NCBI RefSeq assembly: GCF_000373985.1
Contig: NZ_KB893101.1
Location: 1 to 64,000, forward strand
Source of the DNA: Desulfobacter curvatus DSM 3379
GTDB lineage: Bacteria > Desulfobacterota > Desulfobacteria > Desulfobacterales > Desulfobacteraceae
Direction of reading: 5' to 3'
Length of the DNA: 64,000 bases
Shown: in pieces, positions 8,004-16,430 of the stretch
Position numbering within the stretch: the stretch's first letter is position 1
Layout of the letters: every line of letters begins with the position of its first letter
Program-made: the position numbers and the translations under genes
Notes under the pieces: model-generated
Database searches by the model: none
Told to the model about the DNA's origin: nothing
What the model saw: the letters and a program-made list of their open reading frames with translations, nothing else

Positions 8004-10073
8004 TTATGCTAAGTGCTCCTCAATGAGTTGCGTAAAATCAAGGGCTTCCATCTCGCCTTCTTTTCCGGCCACCTTAATGGCATCCTGGATATTCACCAGA
8101 CAGAAAGGACAGGCCGTGACAATCACATTGGCGCCGGCCTCGGCTGCCATATTCACCCTGAGAACCCCCATGCGGGTCTCTTCTTCAGGCTCATAAAACA
8201 GCATCAGGCCACCGCCACCACAGCAGAAGGACCGGTCACGACTTTTTTCCAACTCCACTCGGGTCAGGCCGGCAATGGCATCCAGCGCCTGCCTCGGGGA
8301 TTCATAAATACTGTTGTGCCGCCCCAGATAGCAGGGATCATGGTACACATATACTTTATCCCGATTCTGGCACGGTTTCATGGTCAGTGCACCGGATTCA
8401 ATCTTTTCAGCCACAATTTCACTGATATGTTTAACAGGGGGCAGGCCTGTATAATCTTTTTTCAAAGCGTTCAAAGCATGGGGGTCGGCCGTTACAATCT
8501 GTTTAACACCGGATTCAAGAATGGCTTCTGTATTCTGGGCTTTGAGTTCCTGGTAAAGCATCTCTTCACCAAACCGGATTACTTCATTGCCGCTGTCTTT
8601 TTCGTCCTTGCCCAGGATGCCGAAATCCACGCCGGCCTTTTCAAGGATGATGGCGGTCCTGCGGGCAATTTCCTGAATATTGTCGTCATAGGAGGTGATA
8701 CTGTCTACAAAGTACAGGGTCTCAGCCGTGTCTTTGCCCAGATCCTTGACCGTATGTGTTTCGGCAAAGGTTTTCTCCTTGGTCCAGTCCGCGCGTTTTT
8801 TCTCCATTTTGCCATAGGGATTGCCGCGTTTTTCAAGGGCTTTAAGGGGTTTTTGCAGGGACTGTGGCACCATGCCCTCATCCACCATGCCACGACGCAG
8901 GTCAACCATCTTATCAATATATTCGATCCCCAGGGGGCACTCCTGTTCACAGGCACCGCAGGTTGTACAGGACCAAATTTCATCCTCGGTATAAATATCC
9001 TCCACCAAAAGCTTGTCGGATTTATAAATCACACCGGACTTGATGGGATAATTCTTAAAAATAAGATCCCTGGCCTTGATGGTGATGAAGCGGGGAGACA
9101 ATGGACGGCCTGCCGCATTGGCCGGACACTGGTCGGAACACCGTCCGCAGTCGGCACAGGAGTAAAAATCAAGCATGTGCTTCCAGGTGAAATCTTCCAG
9201 TTTTTTAACGCCGAATGATTCAAGATTGTCCAGTTCCTCATCAGAAACACCGTATTTAACCGGTTTAATGTTACCTGTTTTCACCCGCATGAAAAAGACA
9301 TTGAAAATAGAGGTGATGACGTGGAAATGTTTTCCCAGGGGCAAAAAGCAAAGAAAAAAGAAAAAGGTAAAATCATGCACATAATACATGATGATGTGAA
9401 GGCCCTGGAGGAATTCCAAGGATGCAAGTTGAAGTGTCTTTGAAAAAATCCAGGCCATGGAAAATAGTGCCGGAAAGTGAGCTTCACCAAGGGATTGATA
9501 GTTGTAAGCGGCAGCAGACGCTTCAAACAAGCTTTCCGAGATCATCAGGGTGGAAATGAGGCCCAGAACAAAAACCGCTTCTGCCGTATGGTCATGGCCA
9601 TATTTTTCAGGCACTGCATAGCGGGCAGGCTTTTTAATGCCCCGGCGCCAGGCCGCAATGAGACATGCCACAAGAACGGCGGTGGCGGCGTAATCTTTAA
9701 TAAAATAATAAACAGTGCCAAGGCTGCCGCCTAACCCGGGAAACACAAACCCGTCGAACAGGCCTTCGATAACAAGGCTTGTGGAGCGGATGGAAAGAAT
9801 TAAAAAACCGGCAAATATAATGATATGCAGCACGCCTGCCTGCATATATCTAGGCTGGCGGATCTGTCCTAACCATACAACGATCAGATTTTTAATCCGT
9901 TCCGGAATATTGTTTAAACGATAGTCCGGATTGGCCCGGACCAGAGGAGCGATTCTCCGGGCTATGATGTAGGTAAATAACCCTACACCAATTACCGGCA
10001 AAAGAAATGAAAAAATCACTGTTGGAAAAAAGCCGAACAACAAATACTTTGCCGGAGCAATGATCATAGACAT
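8004..10073 (-). CDS. ETF-linked membrane FeS oxidoreductase (HdrD/DUF224 type)
   Basis: 689 aa. Residues about 1-270 form a NarI-like membrane domain with several helices and His residues for heme b. About 300-385 hold two 4Fe-4S ferredoxin-type motifs (CADCGRCSDQCPA, CTTCGACEQECPLG). The C-terminal half has two CCG-type domains as in heterodisulfide reductase HdrD (CYLGRHN, CCGGGG). This architecture next to etfBA is known as an ETF:menaquinone oxidoreductase (EMO-type). It probably passes electrons between ETF and the quinone pool in the inner membrane. ATG has GGAGGT 9-10 bases upstream. It lies 177 bp downstream of the TetR gene. Confidence 0.88.
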   Translation of the reverse strand: MSMIIAPAKYLLFGFFPTVIFSFLLPVIGVGLFTYIIARRIAPLVRANPDYRLNNIPERIKNLIVVWLGQIRQPRYMQAGVLHIIIFAGFLILSIRSTSLVIEGLFDGFVFPGLGGSLGTVYYFIKDYAATAVLVACLIAAWRRGIKKPARYAVPEKYGHDHTAEAVFVLGLISTLMISESLFEASAAAYNYQSLGEAHFPALFSMAWIFSKTLQLASLEFLQGLHIIMYYVHDFTFFFFLCFLPLGKHFHVITSIFNVFFMRVKTGNIKPVKYGVSDEELDNLESFGVKKLEDFTWKHMLDFYSCADCGRCSDQCPANAAGRPLSPRFITIKARDLIFKNYPIKSGVIYKSDKLLVEDIYTEDEIWSCTTCGACEQECPLGIEYIDKMVDLRRGMVDEGMVPQSLQKPLKALEKRGNPYGKMEKKRADWTKEKTFAETHTVKDLGKDTAETLYFVDSITSYDDNIQEIARRTAIILEKAGVDFGILGKDEKDSGNEVIRFGEEMLYQELKAQNTEAILESGVKQIVTADPHALNALKKDYTGLPPVKHISEIVAEKIESGALTMKPCQNRDKVYVYHDPCYLGRHNSIYESPRQALDAIAGLTRVELEKSRDRSFCCGGGGLMLFYEPEEETRMGVLRVNMAAEAGANVIVTACPFCLVNIQDAIKVAGKEGEMEALDFTQLIEEHLA

Positions 10074-10250
10074 ACTTGACTTACCTCCATATTATATTTA
10101 ATTTATTAACTTAAGGTTCAGTGTGCTTTAATAAACATCTACTTCGGCGTCAAGCAAAAAGCATAAATTTCAGTTTAACGCAACTATCCCTTCCCAGAAC
10201 ATATCTGGTAGGAAAAAACCGTATTGTTTTCTACCTGACAGGGTTCAGAT

Positions 10251-10835
10251 TCAGCCCTCCCGGACGCCCGTCATAAAAAGATCCACCAGCGGATCGGCCA
10301 TGGTTCCAAGATCGTAGCGTCCCTGGGCATTGACCCAGGTGGAAATCACACCTTCCACAGCCCCGAGGATAAAGCGTTTCACAAGCCCGACAAAGAGATC
10401 CTGGCGCATGCTGCCCTCAATCTGACCCTGCTCTATAATATCGGATAAAAGATCAAGGTACATCTTTGAGATATTCTTAACCTGGGACTCAATATCCCTT
10501 AGATATCTCACCTCTGATTGAAAAATAGTTGCCATATTTTTATCTCTTTGAAACTCATCAAGATGACAGCCGATCAGATTTCTCAACTTGCTTTCCGCAT
10601 CTGTGCCTTTGGCTACGGCAGTATTCATTTTTTCAAACACCCCATCTGTTTTAAAGCTCAGGTACTGATAAAGGATATCGTCCTTGTTCTTGAAATAAAG
10701 ATATAAAGTGCCGTCCGCCACCCCGGCCTTGGCAGCAATCTGTGAAATGGTGGCTCTGTAAAAACCATGTTCCGCAAACACTGCACCGGCACTGTTTAAA
10801 ATTTTATGATATTTCTCGGACTTACTTTTCTGCAA
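10251..10835 (-). CDS. TetR-family regulator, FadR/YsiA-like
   Basis: 194 aa. The N-terminal helix-turn-helix (residues about 8-55; ATISQIAAKAGVADGTLYLYFKNKDD) is typical of TetR proteins, and the C-terminal ligand domain resembles acyl-CoA-responsive FadR (YsiA). It is the first gene of the leftward row leading to the ETF oxidoreductase and etfBA. By position and family it probably controls them in response to fatty acyl-CoA or aromatic acyl-CoA; this is inference. Confidence 0.82.
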   Translation of the reverse strand: MQKSKSEKYHKILNSAGAVFAEHGFYRATISQIAAKAGVADGTLYLYFKNKDDILYQYLSFKTDGVFEKMNTAVAKGTDAESKLRNLIGCHLDEFQRDKNMATIFQSEVRYLRDIESQVKNISKMYLDLLSDIIEQGQIEGSMRQDLFVGLVKRFILGAVEGVISTWVNAQGRYDLGTMADPLVDLFMTGVREG

Positions 10836-10861
10836 ATGTGTTCATCCTTGTTGTTACCTAA

Positions 10862-10877
10862 ATGAATAACGGCTCAT
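10862..10877. promoter_or_regulatory. Possible TetR/FadR operator
   Basis: ATGA-N8-TCAT lies 27 bp upstream of the tetR start. FadR-type TetR proteins bind palindromes with TGA..TCA arms, so this is a candidate autoregulatory site. The match is short and could be chance. Confidence 0.25.
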
Positions 10878-11071
10878 CCACCTGACAATAGATTCGTGCA
10901 AACTAACTACAGATCCGTGCAAATGTCAAGCCTTGTAACAATCTTCAAAAACAGAAGCTATCACTTTAATATATCTTATAGTTACAAGATGATAACGTAT
11001 ATAAATTTTATCACGCCCGAATCAGTCGCTTTGTAATCCCCTCACCCCAAAAACCGTGAACATCCATTCAT

Positions 11072-11166
11072 TTATAAGAAAGTCTGTGACCTATACAGAT
11101 CTTTCAACTTTCGTTGTGGGCTAAGCCTGGCAGCTGATATGTCAGGTCAGCCCATGGCTGTTATAT
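11072..11166 (+). repeat. Dispersed two-hairpin element, copy 1
   Basis: About 95 bp starting TTATAAGAAAGTCTGT and ending with CCCATGGCTGTTATA. Hairpin 1: TCTGT (11083-11087) with ACAGA (11095-11099). Hairpin 2: GGGCT..CCTG (11118-11129) with CAGG..AGCCC (11143-11153). The same layout recurs at 38060, 46663, 46755, 54823 and 57842. This copy is in sense orientation upstream of the aldolase gene (start 11286). The rest of the 450-bp gap (10836-11285) holds no gene I can see. Confidence 0.75.
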
Positions 11167-11285
11167 AAAAATTGCGTTCATTTCTTTTATTGAGCTTGAT
11201 TTTGAGTTATTTTAATGTAAAAAGTTTATGATTCCTAACCATTCTTTACATACAAGATATTACTTACACACGGGAGGATTTCATC

Positions 11286-12572
11286 ATGACCTATTCACAA
11301 TCCGAAGAATACCGCAAGCTGCTTGATTACGGCAGGCCCCCCAATGTGAAAAAGTGCTTTCCCAGCTCAAAAGCACTCATTGTAAGCGGGAAATATATTG
11401 ACCGCGCCATGCTGGCCAAAGGCGGCTGCATGACTATTGCAGCCAACGGCAGAAACGCCTTTGTCATCAAAGGGACCCTCGCCGCAGCCCAACATGCCAA
11501 CGCTGCCGTTATCATTGAAATTGCGCGTTCCGAGGGCGGCACCGCGGCCTATTGTGCCACCAGCCTCTGGAACATTGCAAGGCAGACCGATGCGTATATG
11601 AATGAGATGGGAATAACCGTTCCCGTGGCCATCCATGCAGACCATTTCGGAATTAAAAAACCCGAAGATGTTACACCTGCAAAAACCGAAATCCGGTCTT
11701 TATTTGATACCGGCATTACTTCCATTGCCATTGACGCATCCCACATGCCGGATGACCAGAACCTTTTGGCCAATATTGAATTAAATCCGTATATACCTGA
11801 ATGGGCAGGTCTTGAAACCGAAGTGGGTGAGATCAAAGGGGAACAGGGTCTCTCAACCCCTGAAGAAGCGCTGTTTCTTATCCAGGGACTCAATGCCCAC
11901 AGCATTTTTCCGGACTGGATTGCCCTGAACAACGGCACCACCCACGGCATTGAGCAAAGCGACGCAGGCATCAATGTCGAGTTGACGGCACAAATCCATA
12001 ACAGCTTAGCCCCTTACGGAATTTCAGGTGCCCAGCACGGAACATCAGGAAATAATTCCGACCGCTTACGCCAAATTGCCAAGCACACAAGAACTACAAA
12101 GGCCAATGTTGCCACGGCCCTTCAAATGATTTCCTGGGGGGTAAAGGTTAACGATTTCGGCAATGCCATCATGGAGGAGTCGGGCAGCTTCATCAAAGAG
12201 CCCGGCAAAGGAGTCTCCCAGGCCACCTGGGAAAAGATGTGCGCTTTTGCCGCAGCCAATGACTGGAAAAAGGGAAATTTTAAAAAACTGAACAATCCTT
12301 TTGAAAATACGCTGACAGCCCAGGACGCACCGGTTCGGGAACGAATGGTCAAAAACGTTGAAGATTTTGTATTTACCCTGCTCACCAATGTATTCAACGC
12401 CACAGATACAGCAGACCTGGTAAAAAAACAAATTCTGGAGACCCAGTCATACATGCCGGGCTTCAAAGCGGAGAAAATCGAACAAAAAGATGAATGGACC
12501 CGGGAAAAAATTATTGAAAAGGCTTCGCTAATCAATGCCGATAAAGGCCCTGAAGGAGATTTTGATGATTGA
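11286..12572 (+). CDS. Class II fructose-bisphosphate aldolase family protein
   Basis: 428 aa, longer than the usual 280-350 aa. The class II (zinc) aldolase core is clear: VPVAIHADHFG carries the catalytic Asp/zinc His region, then SIAIDASHMP, ETEVGEIKGEQG and DWIALNNGTTHG with later zinc ligands. It would cleave or form fructose-1,6-bisphosphate or a related ketose bisphosphate; the exact substrate is not fixed by the sequence. ATG follows GGGAGG. It sits alone between the repeat element and the flagellar genes, and a sigma-28-like promoter begins right after it. Confidence 0.85.
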   Translation: MTYSQSEEYRKLLDYGRPPNVKKCFPSSKALIVSGKYIDRAMLAKGGCMTIAANGRNAFVIKGTLAAAQHANAAVIIEIARSEGGTAAYCATSLWNIARQTDAYMNEMGITVPVAIHADHFGIKKPEDVTPAKTEIRSLFDTGITSIAIDASHMPDDQNLLANIELNPYIPEWAGLETEVGEIKGEQGLSTPEEALFLIQGLNAHSIFPDWIALNNGTTHGIEQSDAGINVELTAQIHNSLAPYGISGAQHGTSGNNSDRLRQIAKHTRTTKANVATALQMISWGVKVNDFGNAIMEESGSFIKEPGKGVSQATWEKMCAFAAANDWKKGNFKKLNNPFENTLTAQDAPVRERMVKNVEDFVFTLLTNVFNATDTADLVKKQILETQSYMPGFKAEKIEQKDEWTREKIIEKASLINADKGPEGDFDD

Positions 12573-12582
12573 AAATTTTTTC

Positions 12583-12610
12583 TAAAGTTTTAATTTTACC
12601 AAGCCGATAT
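12583..12610 (+). promoter_or_regulatory. Sigma-28 (FliA)-like promoter
   Basis: TAAAGTTT (12583-12590), a 12-nt spacer, then GCCGATAT (12603-12610). The known FliA consensus is TAAAGTTT-N11-GCCGATAA, so 15 of 16 hexamer-region bases match with a spacer one base long. It lies 23 bp upstream of the gene before flgM, as expected for flagellar late genes. Confidence 0.7.
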
Positions 12611-12632
12611 TGGGTTTAAGGAGAAAATTAAA

Positions 12633-13067
12633 ATGCAGATACCTTCATACCAGATACAAAATGTCTTGAAAGTGTATTCAAGGCAATTCAGCCAAGGCAA
12701 ACTGCTGGGGAAAAATAAATTCAGCGATGCCAACAAGGTTTCTGCCGACAGTGTCAGCATCTCATCGGAAGGCAAACGCCAGGCCATTATAGATAAGGTT
12801 GCAAGTAACATTGTCGATAAAATTATCACCGAAGGGCCCAATGAAAAGGATGAGGCCCATATCACCAACCAGATTGAAAAAGAGCTGGGGAAAAAAATTG
12901 ATTTCACCAAAGGAAGAAATCAATTCACGTATACCTCGGTTGATGAAAATAATAATAAGGTTGTCCAGACCTTGTCCGTGGAGGATTCTAAATTCATTGT
13001 GGAACGGATGACGGAACTGGCACGCCAGGTGGCTGATTCCAATATGGAATCCCAGGAGGGTGTTTAA
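12633..13067 (+). CDS. FlgM-associated protein (DVU0524-like)
   Basis: 144 aa, soluble and mostly helical, no signal peptide. The N-terminal MQIPSYQIQNVLKVYSRQ and the position directly before flgM match a small family conserved in deltaproteobacterial flagellar loci and typified by DVU0524 of Desulfovibrio. It may help or modulate FlgM or late flagellar export; no biochemical role is known to me. ATG has AAGGAG 10 bases upstream, and the stop is 1 bp before the flgM start, so the two are co-translated. Confidence 0.7.
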   Translation: MQIPSYQIQNVLKVYSRQFSQGKLLGKNKFSDANKVSADSVSISSEGKRQAIIDKVASNIVDKIITEGPNEKDEAHITNQIEKELGKKIDFTKGRNQFTYTSVDENNNKVVQTLSVEDSKFIVERMTELARQVADSNMESQEGV

Positions 13068-13068
13068 T

Positions 13069-13377
13069 ATGAAAATTGATACCACACTGCAGTATATCAA
13101 TCAAAGTTACGCTGCTAATAATGCCAATGCCAACACCACCGCCAACACCTCGGCGGATCAGGGCAAACAATCTAAAGAGCCCCTTTCCGACAGCATTAAT
13201 TTGTCCGCCACCACCAGGGAGCTTCAGAAAATTTCCGCCGCATCCGCCGAAGAACCCATGGGCAGAGCCGATAAAATTGAAGCCCTCAAACTACAGGTTC
13301 AGTCCAATCAGTACACAGTGAATGCCGAGCAGGTCGCAGAAAAAATAATCGGCTCCATTATGACCGAAGTGGGTTAA
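13069..13377 (+). CDS. flgM: Anti-sigma-28 factor FlgM
   Basis: 102 aa. The N-terminal half is low-complexity (Asn/Ala/Thr-rich, disordered). The C-terminal half has the sigma-28-binding pattern: SDSINLSATTRELQKI, then RADKIEALKLQVQSNQYTV and AEQVAEKIIGSI. FlgM holds FliA inactive until the hook is complete and FlgM is exported. ATG at 13069 has AGGAGGG 8 bases upstream. It lies behind a sigma-28-like promoter, consistent with FlgM controlling its own synthesis, and is followed by a strong terminator. Confidence 0.88.
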   Translation: MKIDTTLQYINQSYAANNANANTTANTSADQGKQSKEPLSDSINLSATTRELQKISAASAEEPMGRADKIEALKLQVQSNQYTVNAEQVAEKIIGSIMTEVG

Positions 13378-13396
13378 CCACGCGGCATTTTTTTCC

Positions 13397-13437
13397 CTCC
13401 TGCCTGATACATTGATGTCTTCAGGCAGGAGTTTTTT
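13397..13437 (+). terminator. Rho-independent terminator after flgM
   Basis: CTCCTGCCTG (13397-13406) pairs perfectly with CAGGCAGGAG (13422-13431), followed by six T. It separates flgM from the next gene, which has its own sigma-54-like promoter. Confidence 0.88.
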
Positions 13438-13511
13438 ATTCTCAACAAGATAACCTCTTGGTTTTTATAGCAAATTAAAATACAATCTAATCATCAAAAG
13501 GCTGAAATTAT

Positions 13512-13527
13512 CGGCACGCTTGTTGCA
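13512..13527 (+). promoter_or_regulatory. Sigma-54-like promoter
   Basis: CGGCACG-CTTG-TTGCA: the invariant GG (13513-13514) and GC (13525-13526) have the exact 10-nt spacing of -24/-12 promoters, and 6 of the flanking consensus bases match. It lies 32 bp upstream of the start at 13559, leaving room for a short leader. Sigma-54 commonly drives flagellar genes in this group. Confidence 0.65.
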
Positions 13528-13558
13528 TTATTCTTCCTTAATAAAAAAGGAGGACAAT

Positions 13559-14014
13559 ATGACCAATATTAACAACATTCAAAACATTACCCAAATAATA
13601 GATGGTCAGGCAACTAAAGTATCCCAGGCCAGGGGACAGGCACAGGGATTTGAATCGTTGCTCAATTCCGCACAGGAAAAAATACAGGCATCCGAGGAAG
13701 GGGCACAGACCAGTGAATTGGGTGAAATCTCTGCGCCGGAATTTGAGATTCAAACCCTATCTTCCATCGTCACGGATAAAACCGACAAACTTCTGACCAA
13801 CCTTGAAAACTACGCATCAAAGCTTGATGATACCCGCGTCACCTTAAAGGAGATTGAACCCGTACTTGAAGGGCTCAATGAAGACGCCGCATCTTTATTG
13901 GAAGAAACGCAGTCTCTTGGAGAAGATGACCAGGAACTCATAAACATTGCCACCAGTACGGCCATTACGGCAAAAACAGAATATCTGAAATTCCAGAGGG
14001 GAGACTACCTGTAG
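13559..14014 (+). CDS. Small acidic helical protein of unknown function, flagellar context
   Basis: 151 aa, no signal peptide or membrane segment. It is rich in Gln/Asn near the start and strongly acidic and helical after residue 60 (VTDKTDKLLTNLENYASKL, then LEGLNEDAASLLEETQSL), which suggests a coiled coil. I do not recognise a family; FlgN-like chaperones have similar size and composition but no clear motif match. ATG at 13559 has AAAGGAGGA 6 bases upstream. It stands behind a sigma-54-like promoter and next to flgM, so a flagellar export, chaperone or regulatory role is a reasonable guess. Confidence 0.6.
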   Translation: MTNINNIQNITQIIDGQATKVSQARGQAQGFESLLNSAQEKIQASEEGAQTSELGEISAPEFEIQTLSSIVTDKTDKLLTNLENYASKLDDTRVTLKEIEPVLEGLNEDAASLLEETQSLGEDDQELINIATSTAITAKTEYLKFQRGDYL

Positions 14015-14055
14015 GCAAGATACAAGAAACTGGGGACAAGAGTGGAGGACTAACG

Positions 14056-14868
14056 TTACTTACGCTTATGAACGTCATGTTTTTTTTGTGCACAAGCCTG
14101 TTTGGCTTCCTGCCAATGCGTCTCCTTTTCTCCGGGAGGCATCTGCTTTAAATCAAGGCCCTTTTTTTCTATGGCGGCTTCCATAACCCTGAATCGTTCC
14201 TCAAACTTTGAAGTGGACCGGTAAAGCGCTGTTTCCGGATGAAACCCGGCAAATCTTGCCACATTCACAAGGGAAAAAAGGATATCACCAAATTCGAGCA
14301 TGGCATCATCTTCGTCCATGGAGAGCGCTGCCTCAAATTCATGTATTTCTGAAACTGCCGTATCCAGAACCTGCCCCAGGTTTTCCCACTCAAATCCGGC
14401 CTTAACGGCCGATTTGGAAACCTTCAAAGCCCTCAGCAGTCCCGGCATCCCACCAGGCACATCGTCAAGGGCAGAATGTCTTTCAGACGTCACGTAATCC
14501 GCCTTCTCCCCAGCTTTAATAGCCTCCCATTGCTTATTCAGCCCATCTTCGGATGTAATCCGGCTGTCACCGTAAACATGGGGATGGCGACGAATCATTT
14601 TTTCAGCCACAGCCTTCACCACCCGGTCAAAGGAGAACCTGCCGGAGTCGGCATAAATTTCCATAATAAAAAGAACCTGGAAAAGAACGTCTCCAAGCTC
14701 TTCAACAATATTATCCTCATCATCTTTGATGATGGCTTCTTCCAGTTCATATAACTCTTCTGCCAGGCACTTCCACATGGTGGACGGAGTCTGTTTCCTG
14801 TCCCAGGCACATCCGTTCTCCCCCCGAAGCCTCCGGATGATCTCAAGCAAGGGAATTATTGTTTCCAC
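14056..14868 (-). CDS. mazG: Nucleoside triphosphate pyrophosphohydrolase MazG
   Basis: 270 aa with two MazG domains. The first (residues about 8-120) has the metal-binding EELYELEEAI and EELGDVLFQVLF motifs; the second (about 140-250) has EFEAALSMDEDDAMLEFGDI. It hydrolyses NTPs or dNTPs to NMP and PPi, a house-cleaning and stringent-response role. The start overlaps the cvpA 3' end by 13 bp, so translation is coupled. Confidence 0.92.
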   Translation of the reverse strand: METIIPLLEIIRRLRGENGCAWDRKQTPSTMWKCLAEELYELEEAIIKDDEDNIVEELGDVLFQVLFIMEIYADSGRFSFDRVVKAVAEKMIRRHPHVYGDSRITSEDGLNKQWEAIKAGEKADYVTSERHSALDDVPGGMPGLLRALKVSKSAVKAGFEWENLGQVLDTAVSEIHEFEAALSMDEDDAMLEFGDILFSLVNVARFAGFHPETALYRSTSKFEERFRVMEAAIEKKGLDLKQMPPGEKETHWQEAKQACAQKKHDVHKRK

Positions 14869-15377
14869 GTTTCTTTTAATCCTTCCAACTCCTTACTGAA
14901 ATCCATTTTGATGTTCCGGGAAATAAACAGGGTCAGGGCATCAGCAACCTGGGCAAGGTAAGGTGCTGTTCGGGACGCTGCCATATGATTGCTGCCGCTG
15001 GGTGCAAAGCTTGTGATGATTATAAAAAGGACCGTTGTGATAAGTATGCCTTTGGCAGCACCAAAGATGACACCGAATGTTCTGTTTACCCAGCCTAAAA
15101 ATACAATGTTCAGCAACTTATGGATCAAGGCGGCCACAAGCCCCACAGCAATGAGAATCAAACAGAACAATAGAAAAAAACAGACAAGCTTTTGAAGCTG
15201 TGGTGATGAAATCCATGACTCAATATAGGGAATCAACTGGGGATAATAGGTGTTGGCCCCGTAAAAGCCGACCACGACGCCCACGATACCGGAAATTTCC
15301 CGGACCAGTCCTTTAAAGCCCCCCCGAATAAGGCAAAACCCCACAATGATCAAAACGCAAAGGTCAAAAAAATTCAT
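14856..15377 (-). CDS. cvpA: CvpA family membrane protein
   Basis: 173 aa with four predicted membrane segments (starting near residues 3, 28, 62 and 104) and the FDLCVLIIVGFCLIRGGFKG start typical of CvpA. The family is named for colicin V production in E. coli and is linked to envelope integrity; its biochemical role is unresolved. It is the first gene of the cvpA-mazG unit and is divergent from phoH. Confidence 0.8.
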   Translation of the reverse strand: MNFFDLCVLIIVGFCLIRGGFKGLVREISGIVGVVVGFYGANTYYPQLIPYIESWISSPQLQKLVCFFLLFCLILIAVGLVAALIHKLLNIVFLGWVNRTFGVIFGAAKGILITTVLFIIITSFAPSGSNHMAASRTAPYLAQVADALTLFISRNIKMDFSKELEGLKETWKQ

Positions 15378-15488
15378 TATCTTCCCTAAAATTTGATAAA
15401 TTTTTAAGTATAAACAGATAACAGCAGGGCCAGTTCACAGTCAAGATTTTTATTGACCTTTAAACCAATAAAATGCACCCTATAGTCC

Positions 15489-16430
15489 ATGAAAAATCTT
15501 GAGTTTCAGAACATTACCCTGGCCCAAAAACTCTTTGGGACACACAATACAAATTTGGAAAAAATCGCCCTGGCCTTTGATGTTAAAATAAACTCAAGGG
15601 GGGGAGCGATTTCAGTCAGTGGTGCAGAAAAAAAAACAGAGAAGGTGATGGACCTGATCAGCCAGCTTTATGACCTTCTGGAAAAGAAAATACGGTTAAC
15701 GCCTGCTGTGCTGGATGCCGCCATCAATGCGATTCAACAGGGCGGGTCCACCCCCCTGAAAAAAATATTTACCACCACAATAGTGGTAACAGCAAAGAAT
15801 AAGCCCATCACACCCCGGACCCCAACCCAGCTGGCCTACACCGAGGCCATAACATCCAATGACATTCTTTTCGGGATCGGCCCGGCTGGAACCGGCAAAA
15901 CCTATCTTGCCATGGCCATGGCCGTTGCAGCGTTTACAAAGGGTGATGTAAAGAAAATTATCCTCACCCGTCCTGCGGTGGAAGCCGGCGAGGCCTTGGG
16001 TTTTCTTCCCGGTGACCTGGCTGAAAAAATAAATCCGTATTTGAGGCCTCTGTATGATGCCCTTTATGATATGCTTGATTTTGAGAAAGCCAGAGCCTAT
16101 ATTGAGCAGGAAATTATTGAGATCGCACCCATTGCATTTATGAGGGGCAGAACCCTGAACGATGCATTTATCATTCTGGACGAGGCCCAGAACACCACCT
16201 CACAGCAGATGAAAATGTTTTTGACCCGAATTGGATACGGTTCAAAAGCCATTATTACAGGTGATATTACCCAGACAGACCTGCCCGGAGGAAAAAAATC
16301 GGGTCTGGTGGAAGCCAGGAAACTGCTTTCCCGGATAAGGGGGATCTCATTTATAGAATTCTCAAAGGAAGATGTTGTCAGGCACCGGCTGGTGTCCGAT
16401 ATCATAGACGCTTATGAAAAAAGCAAATAA
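15489..16430 (+). CDS. PhoH-like ATPase (YbeZ type)
   Basis: 313 aa. An N-terminal nucleic-acid-binding segment (residues about 1-75, KH/R3H-like) precedes the PhoH P-loop ATPase domain: GPAGTGKTYLAMAMAV (Walker A), FIILDEAQNTT (Walker B), and TRIGYGSKAIITGDITQTD. PhoH/YbeZ works with YbeY in RNA and ribosome quality control. It is the first gene of phoH-pgpH-ybeY, an arrangement conserved in many bacteria, and overlaps pgpH by 17 bp. Confidence 0.9.
   Translation: MKNLEFQNITLAQKLFGTHNTNLEKIALAFDVKINSRGGAISVSGAEKKTEKVMDLISQLYDLLEKKIRLTPAVLDAAINAIQQGGSTPLKKIFTTTIVVTAKNKPITPRTPTQLAYTEAITSNDILFGIGPAGTGKTYLAMAMAVAAFTKGDVKKIILTRPAVEAGEALGFLPGDLAEKINPYLRPLYDALYDMLDFEKARAYIEQEIIEIAPIAFMRGRTLNDAFIILDEAQNTTSQQMKMFLTRIGYGSKAIITGDITQTDLPGGKKSGLVEARKLLSRIRGISFIEFSKEDVVRHRLVSDIIDAYEKSK

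Noticed and set aside
8013..9218. A 401-codon rightward open frame opposite the FeS oxidoreductase gene
   Set aside because: Antisense shadow; the minus strand carries clear ferredoxin and CCG motifs.
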